A DNA stretch of 41,465 nucleotides from Clostridia bacterium. GTDB lineage: Bacteria; Bacillota; Clostridia; TANB77; CAG-508. Made by a program: the position numbers and the translations under genes. Numbering within the stretch: the stretch's first letter is position 1; each line of letters begins with the position of its first letter. Positions 8,778 through 16,904 of this stretch are shown one piece after another. Under the pieces are notes generated by a model. The model did not search any database and was not told where the DNA came from. It saw only the letters and a program-made list of their open reading frames with translations. The stretch is taken from NCBI GenBank assembly GCA_022798335.1, contig JAAWMH010000028.1:1-41465 (forward strand), given 5' to 3'.

Positions 8778-10138
8778 TTATAATAAACCTGTTAAAGATT
8801 TTTGTTTATCCTCTTTAGTAGGAGGTAATTTATCAAAAAGAGAGGTTTGTACATAGTTTAGAAGAGGTAAACCGTTTTCTCTCTAAATAGACTAAATTTT
8901 CACTAATAAAACGATCATTAAATTTTTGAATATGATCATAATATTTTCCATTACAAGTAATAAAATATCTAGCTCTTTTTAAAACAATACCCAATTTTTT
9001 TAAATCTTCAAATTTTAAGTTAGTTGTTTTTCTTGCTTGCAAAATTCTTTTAGCGCAAATAACGCCAATCCCAGGTACTCGCAGCAATGTGGCATAATCT
9101 GCTAAATTTATTTCCACAGGAAAATTTTCTAAATGTCGAATAGCCCAATCACATTTTGGGTCTAATAAGGTATTAAAATTGGGATTTTGTTCATTTAATA
9201 ATTCATCTGCACGAAAACCATAAAAGCGAAGAAGCCAGTCAGCCTGATAAATTCTATTTTCTCTTAAAAGAGGAGGTTTATTGTCTAAGGCAGGGAGAAG
9301 AGAGTCTTCATTTACAGAAATATAAGCAGAATAGTACACTCTTTTTAAGTGGAACTTTTGATAAAGACTTTCTGATAATTTGATGATTTTTAAATCACTT
9401 TCAGGAGTAGCTCCTACAATAAGCTGAGTAGTTTGACCAGCTGGAACAAAGTTCCTAAATTTAGGTTTATGAACTATTTGCAGAGTAGGTAAAGGAGTAA
9501 ATGACCAATTTTTTTTATTAGGAAGCAAACGTTTACTAGAGTCATCTAAGTTTTGAGCTACATAGCTCATAGGAGTTACAATATTTTCTTTTGATTTTTC
9601 AGGAGCTAAGAGTTTTAAGCTGTTTTGAGAAGGGAGTTCTATATTAATACTCATACGATCTACTAAAACTCCTAACTCATCAATCAATTCCTTACTACTT
9701 CCGAGGTATAGTTTTAGCATGAATATAGCCATTAAAATGATATTCTTCTCTTAAAATACGAACGGCTTGAATAATGTTTTCCATAGTATAATCAGGAGAT
9801 TTTATAACAGCAGAACTTAAGAATAAACCTTCAATATAATTTCTTTTATAAAAACCAATAGTTAATTTAGCTACTTCTTCAGGTGTAAAAGTAGCTCTTT
9901 TTATAGAATTACTACAACGATTGATACAATATTTGCAATCATACATACAACAATTTGTCATAAGTATTTTTAAAAGAGAAATGCATCTACCATCTGCGCC
10001 CCAGCTATGGCAAATACCAGAAACTTCACTATTTCCAATACCATCTTTCGTATTTTTTCGCCTGCCCCCAGAAGAACTACAAGAAGCATCATATTTAGCA
10101 GAGTCTGCTAAGATTTTAAGTTTTTCTTCAATATCCAT
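8778..10138 (-). CDS. Putative DNA modification/repair radical SAM protein (TIGR03916 type), read through two +1 shifts at CGG
   Basis: The start is ATG 10138 (AAAAGGA 9 bases upstream). The first part holds the radical SAM cluster motif CMYDCKYC and reaches HAKTIP at CGG 9703-9701. In zero frame two codons later a TAG stops it. Skipping the C gives HAKTIPGSSKELIDELG, the expected continuation. The second frame carries the helix-hairpin-helix-like RVPGIGVICAKRIL. It then meets CGG 8874-8872, where zero frame would end in SSKLCTNLSF; skipping that C gives KGLPLLNYVQTSLFDKLPP and a stop at 8780-8778. The product is 452 residues. Two CGG sites, both followed by family-like sequence, make random damage unlikely. 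Confidence 0.85.
8871..8874 (-). other. +1 frameshift site C-GGT near the C-terminus of the radical SAM gene
   Basis: In-frame AAA CGG TTT. Skipping the C gives AAA GGT TTA and a 31-residue tail containing QTSLFD, instead of a 12-residue tail. The only site of the six with GGT rather than GGA, showing that the fourth base is not fixed. Confidence 0.65.
9700..9703 (-). other. +1 frameshift site C-GGA in the radical SAM gene
   Basis: In-frame CCT CGG AAG TAG TAA. Skipping the C gives CCT GGA AGT AGT AAG and restores TIPGSSKEL. Two zero-frame stops follow immediately, so no functional protein forms without the shift. Confidence 0.82.
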
Positions 10139-10169
10139 TTTTAACAATCCTTTTTTAAATTATAACAAC

Positions 10170-10213
10170 ACAAATGTTTGTATTATTGTAATATAAATCA
10201 AAAGAAATGTCAA
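10170..10213 (-). promoter_or_regulatory. Promoter of the DNA-repair pair with a small inverted repeat
   Basis: Minus strand TTGACA (10213-10208), 17-bp spacer, TACAAT (10190-10185). Just downstream of the -10 lies ACAAACATTTGT (10181-10170), a 5-bp inverted repeat placed like an operator. The binding protein is unknown; it does not clearly match a LexA box. Confidence 0.65.
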
Positions 10214-10265
10214 ACAAAAGTTTTGTAAAAATGCAAAATCTATAAAATTTTAATCTATCTAAAAA

Positions 10266-10778
10266 CTAATTTCCCTTAAATTTAAATCTAACTTTGCTTT
10301 TAATAAAGTTTCTAAAAGAATCAGCATTACCAATCATAAAACCAGTTTTTTCTATAATAAGACAGTTATCTTTATTTAAGTAAAGATAAAAATAGTTTTC
10401 ATTTTCATAAACTTTATACAATTTATAATATTTTAATTTAGAATTTCCAATTGAATTTTTAATCTTGAAGTAATTTTCATAAAAGAAGTAATAATTTACT
10501 AGATTATTCTGAATTTTTTTGCTTTGCAGTTCTTTTTTTGTTTTATGATAAGGTTCAATAAAGCGGTAACCTAAAAAGCCTAAAAAGCAAGCAAGAAGAA
10601 TAAAGGCAATAAAATAATTGCAAGAAATAAATTGAAAAGCAATACAAATAAGAAATAAAAAAGAAAGGAAAGCTGTATAAAGCCAATATTTCCAATTATT
10701 TTTCTTTTGATGAAATTGTACTAAATGAATATAGTTACTAGAAGATAAAATCGTTTTATTCTTAAATAATATTTGCAT
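10266..10778 (-). CDS. Two-TM membrane protein, possibly YcxB-like
   Basis: 170 residues from ATG 10778 behind AAAGGA. The N-terminal ~40 residues are basic and polar. Two adjoining hydrophobic segments at about 33-50 and 54-70 (FLSFLFLICIAFQFI, then FIAFILLACFLGFLGYRFI) follow. The C-terminal half is a soluble, strand-rich domain ending GNADSFRNFIKSKVRFKFK. This layout (two TM helices, then a beta domain ending in a short helix) recalls YcxB-like proteins of Firmicutes, whose function is unknown. The gene is alone on its strand with its own promoter. Confidence 0.6.
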   Translation of the reverse strand: MQILFKNKTILSSSNYIHLVQFHQKKNNWKYWLYTAFLSFLFLICIAFQFISCNYFIAFILLACFLGFLGYRFIEPYHKTKKELQSKKIQNNLVNYYFFYENYFKIKNSIGNSKLKYYKLYKVYENENYFYLYLNKDNCLIIEKTGFMIGNADSFRNFIKSKVRFKFKGN

Positions 10779-10822
10779 ATAAAATTCATTCCTTTCATAC
10801 TTTATCTAAAAATATTGCTTAT

Positions 10823-10851
10823 AGTATAAATTACTTTAAAAAAAATAACAA
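10823..10851 (-). promoter_or_regulatory. Promoter of the YcxB-like gene
   Basis: Minus strand TTGTTA (10851-10846), 17-bp spacer, TATACT (10828-10823). Confidence 0.65.
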
Positions 10852-10866
10852 GTAGAATTAGTTTTC

Positions 10867-10895
10867 TTGTTATTTAAAAATGAATATGATAAAAT
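10867..10895 (+). promoter_or_regulatory. Promoter of ispH and following genes
   Basis: TTGTTA (10867-10872), 17-bp spacer, TAAAAT (10890-10895), 30 bases upstream of the ispH start. Confidence 0.65.
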
Positions 10896-10924
10896 TGAAA
10901 AAAAGGAGTAGTAAATAGAAAAAT

Positions 10925-11797
10925 ATGGAGATAATCGTTGGAAAAACAGCAGGTTTTTGTATGGGAATAACAAATGCAGTAAAGAAAGCAGAAGAAGAAA
11001 TAGAAAAAAGTAAAGAAATTACTTATTGCATAGGAGAATTAGCTCATAATCCACAAGTTATGCAAAAGTTAGAACAAAAGGGACTAAAAGTAATAGAAGG
11101 TTTAAAAGAAATACAACAGCCAGAAGGAAAAACAGTTATTTTTCGTGCACATGGAGTACAAAAAAAGACTTATGAAAATGCAGAAAAGCTAGGACTAAAA
11201 ATAGTAGATTTAACTTGTCCAAAAGTTTTAGCAATTCATAAAATAGCAGAAAATTGTGTAAATGAGAACATAAAGCTATTTTTAATTGGAGAGAAAAAAC
11301 ATCCAGAAGTAATTGGAACAGCAAGTTTTTGTGGAACAAATTATGAGGTGATTGAAACTAAGGAAGAATTAGAGATTGCTATTCAAAAAGTAAAACAAGA
11401 AAAAACAAAGCAGTTATGTATTATAGTACAAACAACATTTTCAGTAGAAAAACTAGAAGAATTTATAAAAAGAATAGAAGAAACATTAAAAAATGAAGTG
11501 AAAATAGACGCAAAAAATACAATATGCCAAGCAACAAAATTAAGACAACAAGAAACAGAAAAAATGGCGCAGACAGTAGCATATATGATTATCATAGGAG
11601 GCAAAAAGAGTTCTAATACAAATAAATTATATGATATAGCTAAAATGTATTGTAAAAATACTGTTATGATAGAAAATGCGCAAGAACTTACAAAAGAAAA
11701 GTTAGCACAAATAAAGTTAGGTAATAAAGTAGGTATTATGGCAGGCGCGTCAACACCGCAAGAAAGTATAGAAGAAGTTGTAAAGAAACTAAAATAG
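10925..11797 (+). CDS. ispH: 4-hydroxy-3-methylbut-2-enyl diphosphate reductase
   Basis: 290 residues, the standard length for stand-alone IspH (many Clostridia carry a longer version fused to S1 domains). The three Fe-S cysteines are present in GFCMGI, LTCPKV and NTICQATK. Active-site histidines sit in AHNPQV, RAHGV and KKHPEV. It catalyses the last step of the MEP pathway, reducing HMBPP to IPP and DMAPP in the cytoplasm. The gene heads a run of same-strand genes (nucleotidase at 11820, MFS transporter at 12469) with gaps of 22 and 37 bases. Confidence 0.96.
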   Translation: MEIIVGKTAGFCMGITNAVKKAEEEIEKSKEITYCIGELAHNPQVMQKLEQKGLKVIEGLKEIQQPEGKTVIFRAHGVQKKTYENAEKLGLKIVDLTCPKVLAIHKIAENCVNENIKLFLIGEKKHPEVIGTASFCGTNYEVIETKEELEIAIQKVKQEKTKQLCIIVQTTFSVEKLEEFIKRIEETLKNEVKIDAKNTICQATKLRQQETEKMAQTVAYMIIIGGKKSSNTNKLYDIAKMYCKNTVMIENAQELTKEKLAQIKLGNKVGIMAGASTPQESIEEVVKKLK

Positions 11798-11819
11798 ATT
11801 AAATAAAGGAGAAACTAAA

Positions 11820-12431
11820 ATGAACATAGGAATAGATATAGACGATACCATAACAAATTCGTTTGAAACAATTTTTGCAGATTCACAAAAATTTGATATA
11901 GAAGTAGCAGGAAATGATGGAACCTTAAAATTACTAGGAAAAGTAGATAGTCATTATTATATAGAAAATATTTATAATTGGAATGAGGAACAATGTGAAG
12001 GATTTTGGACGAAATATTTTAGTAAAGCATTAAAAGAAGCTAAGCCAAGAGACTATGCAAAAGAGGTAATACAAAAACTAAAACAAGAAGGAAATAAAAT
12101 ATATATTATTACTTCAAGATATGAAGATGAGGTATACCCTAATGTTATTAAAGAAACAGAAAAATGGTTTGCTAAAAACGAAATTCCTTATGATGAACTA
12201 GTAATAAATAGCCAAAATAAAGCAAAATCTTGTAAAGAAAAAGAAGTAAACCTTTTTATTGATGATAGTATTACACATTGCAGAAATATAGAAAAAGCAG
12301 GAATTAAAACTTTTACTTATACAACTATGATGAATGAAGGAATAGAAATTGAAAAAGAAGGATTAACTAGAGTATATTCGTGGCCACAAATTTATAAAAA
12401 ATATCAGGAAATAAAAAGTAAAAGAAAGTGA
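11820..12431 (+). CDS. HAD-superfamily nucleotidase-like phosphatase
   Basis: 203 residues, ATG 11820 behind AAAGGAG. The N-terminus IGIDIDDTITNSFE carries the HAD nucleophile DxD. ITSRYEDEVY provides the Thr/Ser of motif II, and LFIDDSITHCRNIEKAG the acidic motif IV. The family matches the 5'-nucleotidase type C group (YqfW/NT5C-like), which removes phosphate from nucleotides or similar small molecules. The exact substrate cannot be assigned. It is cytoplasmic and probably cotranscribed with ispH. Confidence 0.8.
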   Translation: MNIGIDIDDTITNSFETIFADSQKFDIEVAGNDGTLKLLGKVDSHYYIENIYNWNEEQCEGFWTKYFSKALKEAKPRDYAKEVIQKLKQEGNKIYIITSRYEDEVYPNVIKETEKWFAKNEIPYDELVINSQNKAKSCKEKEVNLFIDDSITHCRNIEKAGIKTFTYTTMMNEGIEIEKEGLTRVYSWPQIYKKYQEIKSKRK

Positions 12432-12468
12432 GGAAAAGCAAGGAATTTTTAAAACTTGCAAAAGCAAA

Positions 12469-13779
12469 ATGAAACAAAAGGAAAAATGTAAAATTACAGT
12501 ACAAGAAAGAAAATATAATGCGAGATTATATATTATTTATAAAATGTGTTCATGGGACTTATTATTTTATTATGCTATTGCGTTTATCTTTTTAGTGCAA
12601 ACAAAAGGAATGAGTCCAGCAAATGTTATGTTTACAGATGCTATATATCCTTTTTTAAAAATGTTTTTACAAATGCCAGGGCTTACTATTATTGATAAAA
12701 TAGGAAAGAAGAACAGTTTAATTCTAGCTAATTTAAGTTTATCTATGAGTTTAATAGTTTTGATTTTGTCAAATGGAATTTTTATGGTAATCATATCTTA
12801 TTTGTTTATGGCATTTAGTTTTTGCATTAAAAATACCGCAGAATCTAACTTATTATATGATTCTATACCTGATAAAAATGGAAAAGGTATTTTTTCAAAA
12901 ATAGAGGAAAAAGGAGCAAGAAACTATTATTATTTAGATGGTATTACTTCTATTTTTACAGGTTTTTTATTTGTTATTAATGGTTATATACCAATGATGA
13001 TTTCACTCATGTTTACTGTTATTGCTATTAGCTTATCTACATGCTTTAAAGAAGTATATGAACCTATAAAAGAAGACACAAAAAGTTTACAAACTAGAGT
13101 AAGAGACTATATAGAAGAAATAAAAACTGCTTTTCAATTTATTTTTCAATCTAAAAGGTTACAAGCTATTATGGTATTTATTTTCTTTTTTGAGGGACTA
13201 GTATACAGTTCTTATACATTAAGAGAAAGCTTATTAAATGAAATGGCAGTAGAGCCACAAATTTTTGCAATTATTATAGCTGCACTTACAATTTTGTCAG
13301 GTTTTACAACAAAATTGCAAAATATTATTCACAAAAAGTTAAAAAATAAAGCATTAACTTTTATGGGAATAAGTTATGTTATTACCTTTATTTTAATAGG
13401 AATTACAGGATTAAGTAAATTAGCATTTGTACCAATGCTAGGAATTATACTTAGTTTATATGGCATACAATATGCAATTCAATCACCATATGGTATATTG
13501 AACAATAAATATTTAAAAAGTTTTGCAACTCCTAGAATGAGAACTAAAATAGCAACTACTTTTGACTTTATAAAGAGTATTTCTTCATTTTTAATAGCAA
13601 TACTATGTAGTTTTTTATTAGAAATAATAACTCCACAACTCTCTTTTTTAATATTAGGAATTGCATTTTGTATTATTTTAAGTATAGTACTATATTGGAT
13701 GAAGGACAAATTTGGATTAAAACCAGAAGAATATAAAAGTAAGGATATTCAAAAAGTAAAAGAAACAATAGAAGACTAA
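12469..13779 (+). CDS. Major facilitator superfamily transporter
   Basis: 436 residues with about 10-12 hydrophobic segments spread evenly from residue 25 to 420. A basic loop between the first segments (DKIGKKNSL) is the MFS motif A region. A central hydrophilic loop around residues 200-220 divides two six-helix halves. It moves a small solute across the cytoplasmic membrane; nothing in the sequence identifies the substrate. The start codon has only a weak ribosome binding site, so translation may depend on the upstream gene. No terminator is obvious before the tetR promoter. Confidence 0.75.
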   Translation: MKQKEKCKITVQERKYNARLYIIYKMCSWDLLFYYAIAFIFLVQTKGMSPANVMFTDAIYPFLKMFLQMPGLTIIDKIGKKNSLILANLSLSMSLIVLILSNGIFMVIISYLFMAFSFCIKNTAESNLLYDSIPDKNGKGIFSKIEEKGARNYYYLDGITSIFTGFLFVINGYIPMMISLMFTVIAISLSTCFKEVYEPIKEDTKSLQTRVRDYIEEIKTAFQFIFQSKRLQAIMVFIFFFEGLVYSSYTLRESLLNEMAVEPQIFAIIIAALTILSGFTTKLQNIIHKKLKNKALTFMGISYVITFILIGITGLSKLAFVPMLGIILSLYGIQYAIQSPYGILNNKYLKSFATPRMRTKIATTFDFIKSISSFLIAILCSFLLEIITPQLSFLILGIAFCIILSIVLYWMKDKFGLKPEEYKSKDIQKVKETIED

Positions 13780-13805
13780 TTCACATAGAATTCACAAAAA
13801 TGTAA

Positions 13806-13834
13806 TTGACAAATGACACTGTGTCATATATAAT
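13806..13834 (+). promoter_or_regulatory. Promoter with a palindromic operator for the TetR-ABC exporter operon
   Basis: TTGACA (13806-13811), 17-bp spacer, TATAAT (13829-13834). The spacer holds a perfect 15-base palindrome, ATGACAC-T-GTGTCAT (13813-13827). A dimeric repressor bound there would block RNA polymerase directly. The regulator gene starts 45 bases downstream, so autoregulation is the simplest reading. Confidence 0.85.
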
Positions 13835-13878
13835 ACATGGCATGGTGTTTTTATTATGTAAGAAAAGAGGTGGAAAAA

Positions 13879-14496
13879 ATGCCAACTCAGACGTTTAGAA
13901 AATTACCAGAAGAGAAAAAAGAAAAGATTTTAAAAGCAGCAAAAAAAGAATTTGCAAGGGTTCCTATTGAAGAAGTATCAATTAAAAATATTGTAAATGA
14001 AGCGGAAATTGCAAGAGGTAGCTTTTATCAATATTTTGAAAGTAAAGAAGATTTATTAAAATACATGATACAAAGTAACATAGAATTAGTAGAAGCATAT
14101 ATAGAAAAAGAGTTAATACAAAAAAAAGGAGATATTTTTGAAGTATATATTGCTATGTTTGACTATATAACTAAAAAGCTAATAAAAAAAGAAGAAGTAG
14201 ATTTATATAGTATGATATTTCAAAATATTAGAATAAGTGAGGAAACTTCTGTTATGCTAAAGAAAAAAGAGTGTGTTCCCAAAGGACCTTTTCCAAAATC
14301 AGCATTTGTAGATAAAATTGATAAAGACAAATTGAGTGTAAAAAATGAAGAAGAACTAAAAATTATGATTAAAATGTTATTTTTAACTATAAGAGAAGCA
14401 TTAGTTTTCTATTTTAAAGGGGATAATTTAGAAAAAGTAAGAAGAGAATATGTACAAATGATAGAGTATTTAAAATATGGAGTAATAAAAAGATAA
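13879..14496 (+). CDS. TetR/AcrR family transcriptional regulator
   Basis: The start is ATG 13879 (205 residues), 5 bases after AGAGGTGG. An in-frame ATG at 13837 lies only 3 bases past the -10 box and is rejected. The N-terminal helix-turn-helix is clear: EEKKEKILKAAKKEFA, then VSIKNIVNEAEIARGSFYQY and FESKEDLL. The C-terminal ~140 residues are all helical, as expected for a ligand-binding and dimer domain. It probably represses itself and the two ABC exporter genes that follow at 14533 and 16905, binding the palindrome at 13813-13827, and is released by an exported compound. Confidence 0.9.
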   Translation: MPTQTFRKLPEEKKEKILKAAKKEFARVPIEEVSIKNIVNEAEIARGSFYQYFESKEDLLKYMIQSNIELVEAYIEKELIQKKGDIFEVYIAMFDYITKKLIKKEEVDLYSMIFQNIRISEETSVMLKKKECVPKGPFPKSAFVDKIDKDKLSVKNEEELKIMIKMLFLTIREALVFYFKGDNLEKVRREYVQMIEYLKYGVIKR

Positions 14497-14532
14497 AGAA
14501 AGGAGTAGTATGGAAAACCATACAAAAAGAGT

Positions 14533-16867
14533 ATGTTAAAGGTATTAAGAAATTTAAAGCAATCTTGGATGGTAGTCATTATTATAGTACTGCTATTAGG
14601 ATTTCAAGCAACTGCAGATTTAGCACTTCCAGACTATACATCAAGAATTGTAAATATAGGAATTCAACAAGGAGGAATAGAAAATAGTAGTCCAGAAGTT
14701 ATTAGAAAATCTACAATGGAAGATATTTTGCTATTCTCAGAAAATCAAAATAACACATTAGAAAATTATAAACTAATTTCAAAAGATAGTTTAGAAGAAA
14801 AAGAATATAAGAAATATGTAAAAAAATATCCAATATTAGAAACAGAAGAATTATATATGCGTAAGTCTCTAAAAAAAGAAGAAATAGAAGAATTAAGTAA
14901 ACAAATGGCAAAACCACTTATGGTATTTCAAAGTTTAACAGCAACAGAAAATGCAGAAAAAATAAAAGAGCAATTATTAGAAAAACTGCCAGAACAGCTA
15001 AAAGCTACTTATGAAAAAGCTACACCTTTAGAGATTGTAAAAAACATATTACAAATGAGGCAACAAATTACAAATCCTAATATAGAAAGTAAAGAAGATG
15101 CAACTAAATTATTAGAAAAGCACTATGGCATGCCAAGCAGTCAAAAACAAGCATGGTTAAAAGAGATAACTATGCAAATAGACAAAATGCCAGAAAGTAT
15201 AATGCAGCAAGCAGCAATAACAGCAATTAAAGCAGAATATGAAGCAATTGGTATTAATACAGAGCAGTATCAAACAAGCTATATATTGTGGTCAGGAATT
15301 CAAATGTTAGGAGTATCTTTAGCAAGTATAGCCTCTGGAATTACTATTATGCTACTTTCTTCACGCGTAGCAGCAAAATTAGGAAGAACTTTGAGAGATA
15401 AAATCTTTAAAAAGGTATTAGGATTTTCAACGAGCGAATTTAAAGAATTTTCAACAGCATCATTAATAACACGTAGCACTAACGACATTCAACAAATTCA
15501 AATGCTAATTAATATGTTATTTAGAGTGGTAGTATATGCACCAATTATTGGCATAGGAGGATTTTTCAAAGTTTTAGCAACTAGTAACAATTCTATGGCA
15601 TGGATTATTGGAGTTGCAATAGGAGCAATTCTTTTCATTGTTATGATATTATTTGCAATTGCAATGCCTAAATTTAAAACATTACAAGATTTAATAGATA
15701 AATTAAATTTAGTATCACGTGAAATGTTAACAGGAATTCCTGTTATACGTGCATTCCATACAGAAAAAAGAGAAGAAGCACGTTTTGAGCAAGCAAACCA
15801 AAACTTAATGAAAAATTATATGTTTGTAAATAATGCCATGAATTTAATGATGCCAATACTAATGCTTATTATGAATGGAATTTCACTTTTAACAATATGG
15901 GCAGGAGCACATAATGTAGATACAGGAAACATGCAAGTAGGAGATATCATGGCATTTTTACAATATACCATGCAAATTGTAATGGCATTTTTAATGATAT
16001 CTATGATATCAATTATGCTACCAAGAGCAGGAGTATCAGCAAAACGTATCAATGAAGTATTAGAAAAGAAAAATAGAATAACAGATCCAAAAGAGCCAAA
16101 GCATTTTGATGAAAATAAAAAAGGATTAGTAGAATTTGAAAATGTGTCATTTCGTTATCCAGATGCAGATGAAGATTTATTAACTAATATAACATTTACA
16201 GCAAAGCCACGGAGAAACAACAGCAATTATTGGAAGTACAGGAAGCGGAAAATCTACTATAGTTAATTTAATACCACGTTTTTATGATGTAACAGCAGGA
16301 GAGCTTAAAATAGATGGTGTTAATGTAAAAGAAGTAACGCAAAAAGAATTAAGAAATGCAATTGGCTTTGTACCACAAAAAGGAATTTTATTTTCAGGAA
16401 CAATAGAGTCTAATATTAAGTATAGCAACAGCAATATGTCAGATGAGCAAATGAGGTTAGCAGCAGAAATAGCACAGGCCACTGAATTTATAAACAAAAA
16501 AGAAGAAAAATACCATTCAGAAATTGCACAAGGAGGCTCAAATGTATCAGGTGGACAAAAACAACGTTTATCTATTGCAAGAGCAATTGCCAAAAATCCA
16601 GAAATATTTGTATTTGATGATAGTTTTTCAGCATTAGACTATAAAACAGATAGCAAATTAAGAGCTGTACTGAAAGAAAAAACACAAAATAAAACAGTAA
16701 TTATTATAGCACAAAGAATTAATACAATACTAAATGCAGATCAAATTATTGTATTAGAAGAAGGAAAAATTGCAGGTAAAGGAACACATAAAGAATTAAT
16801 GAAAAACTGCGAAGTCTATAGGCAAATTGCCTTATCACAACTTTCAGAAGATGAATTAAGTAATTAA
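14533..16867 (+). CDS. ABC exporter subunit A (permease-ATPase), read through a +1 shift at CGG
   Basis: ATG 14533 begins a six-TM exporter half with a long ~200-residue extracytoplasmic loop between TM1 and TM2. The ATPase domain starts LVEFENVSFRYPD and reaches TAKP at CGG 16210-16212. Zero frame then reads RRNNSNYWKY and stops. Skipping the C gives KPGETTAIIGSTGSGKST, a textbook Walker A lead-in. The joined product is 777 residues and ends at 16867. The catalytic base is Asp in FVFDDSFSALD and the switch His is Gln in IIAQRINT, so this is the degenerate ATP site of a heterodimer whose partner is the next gene. The later ATG at 16436 has no RBS. Confidence 0.9.
16210..16213 (+). other. +1 frameshift site C-GGA in the ABC exporter subunit A gene
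   Basis: In-frame AAG CCA CGG AGA. Skipping C16210 gives AAG CCA GGA GAA and restores KPGET. The five bases CCACG and the following GA match those of the ABC ATPase site at 5795-5801. AGC GGA at 16245-16250 has CGGA out of frame and is read normally. Confidence 0.85.
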
Positions 16868-16904
16868 ACATATACATTCTATAGAAAGGTAGGAAATAAA
16901 ATAA

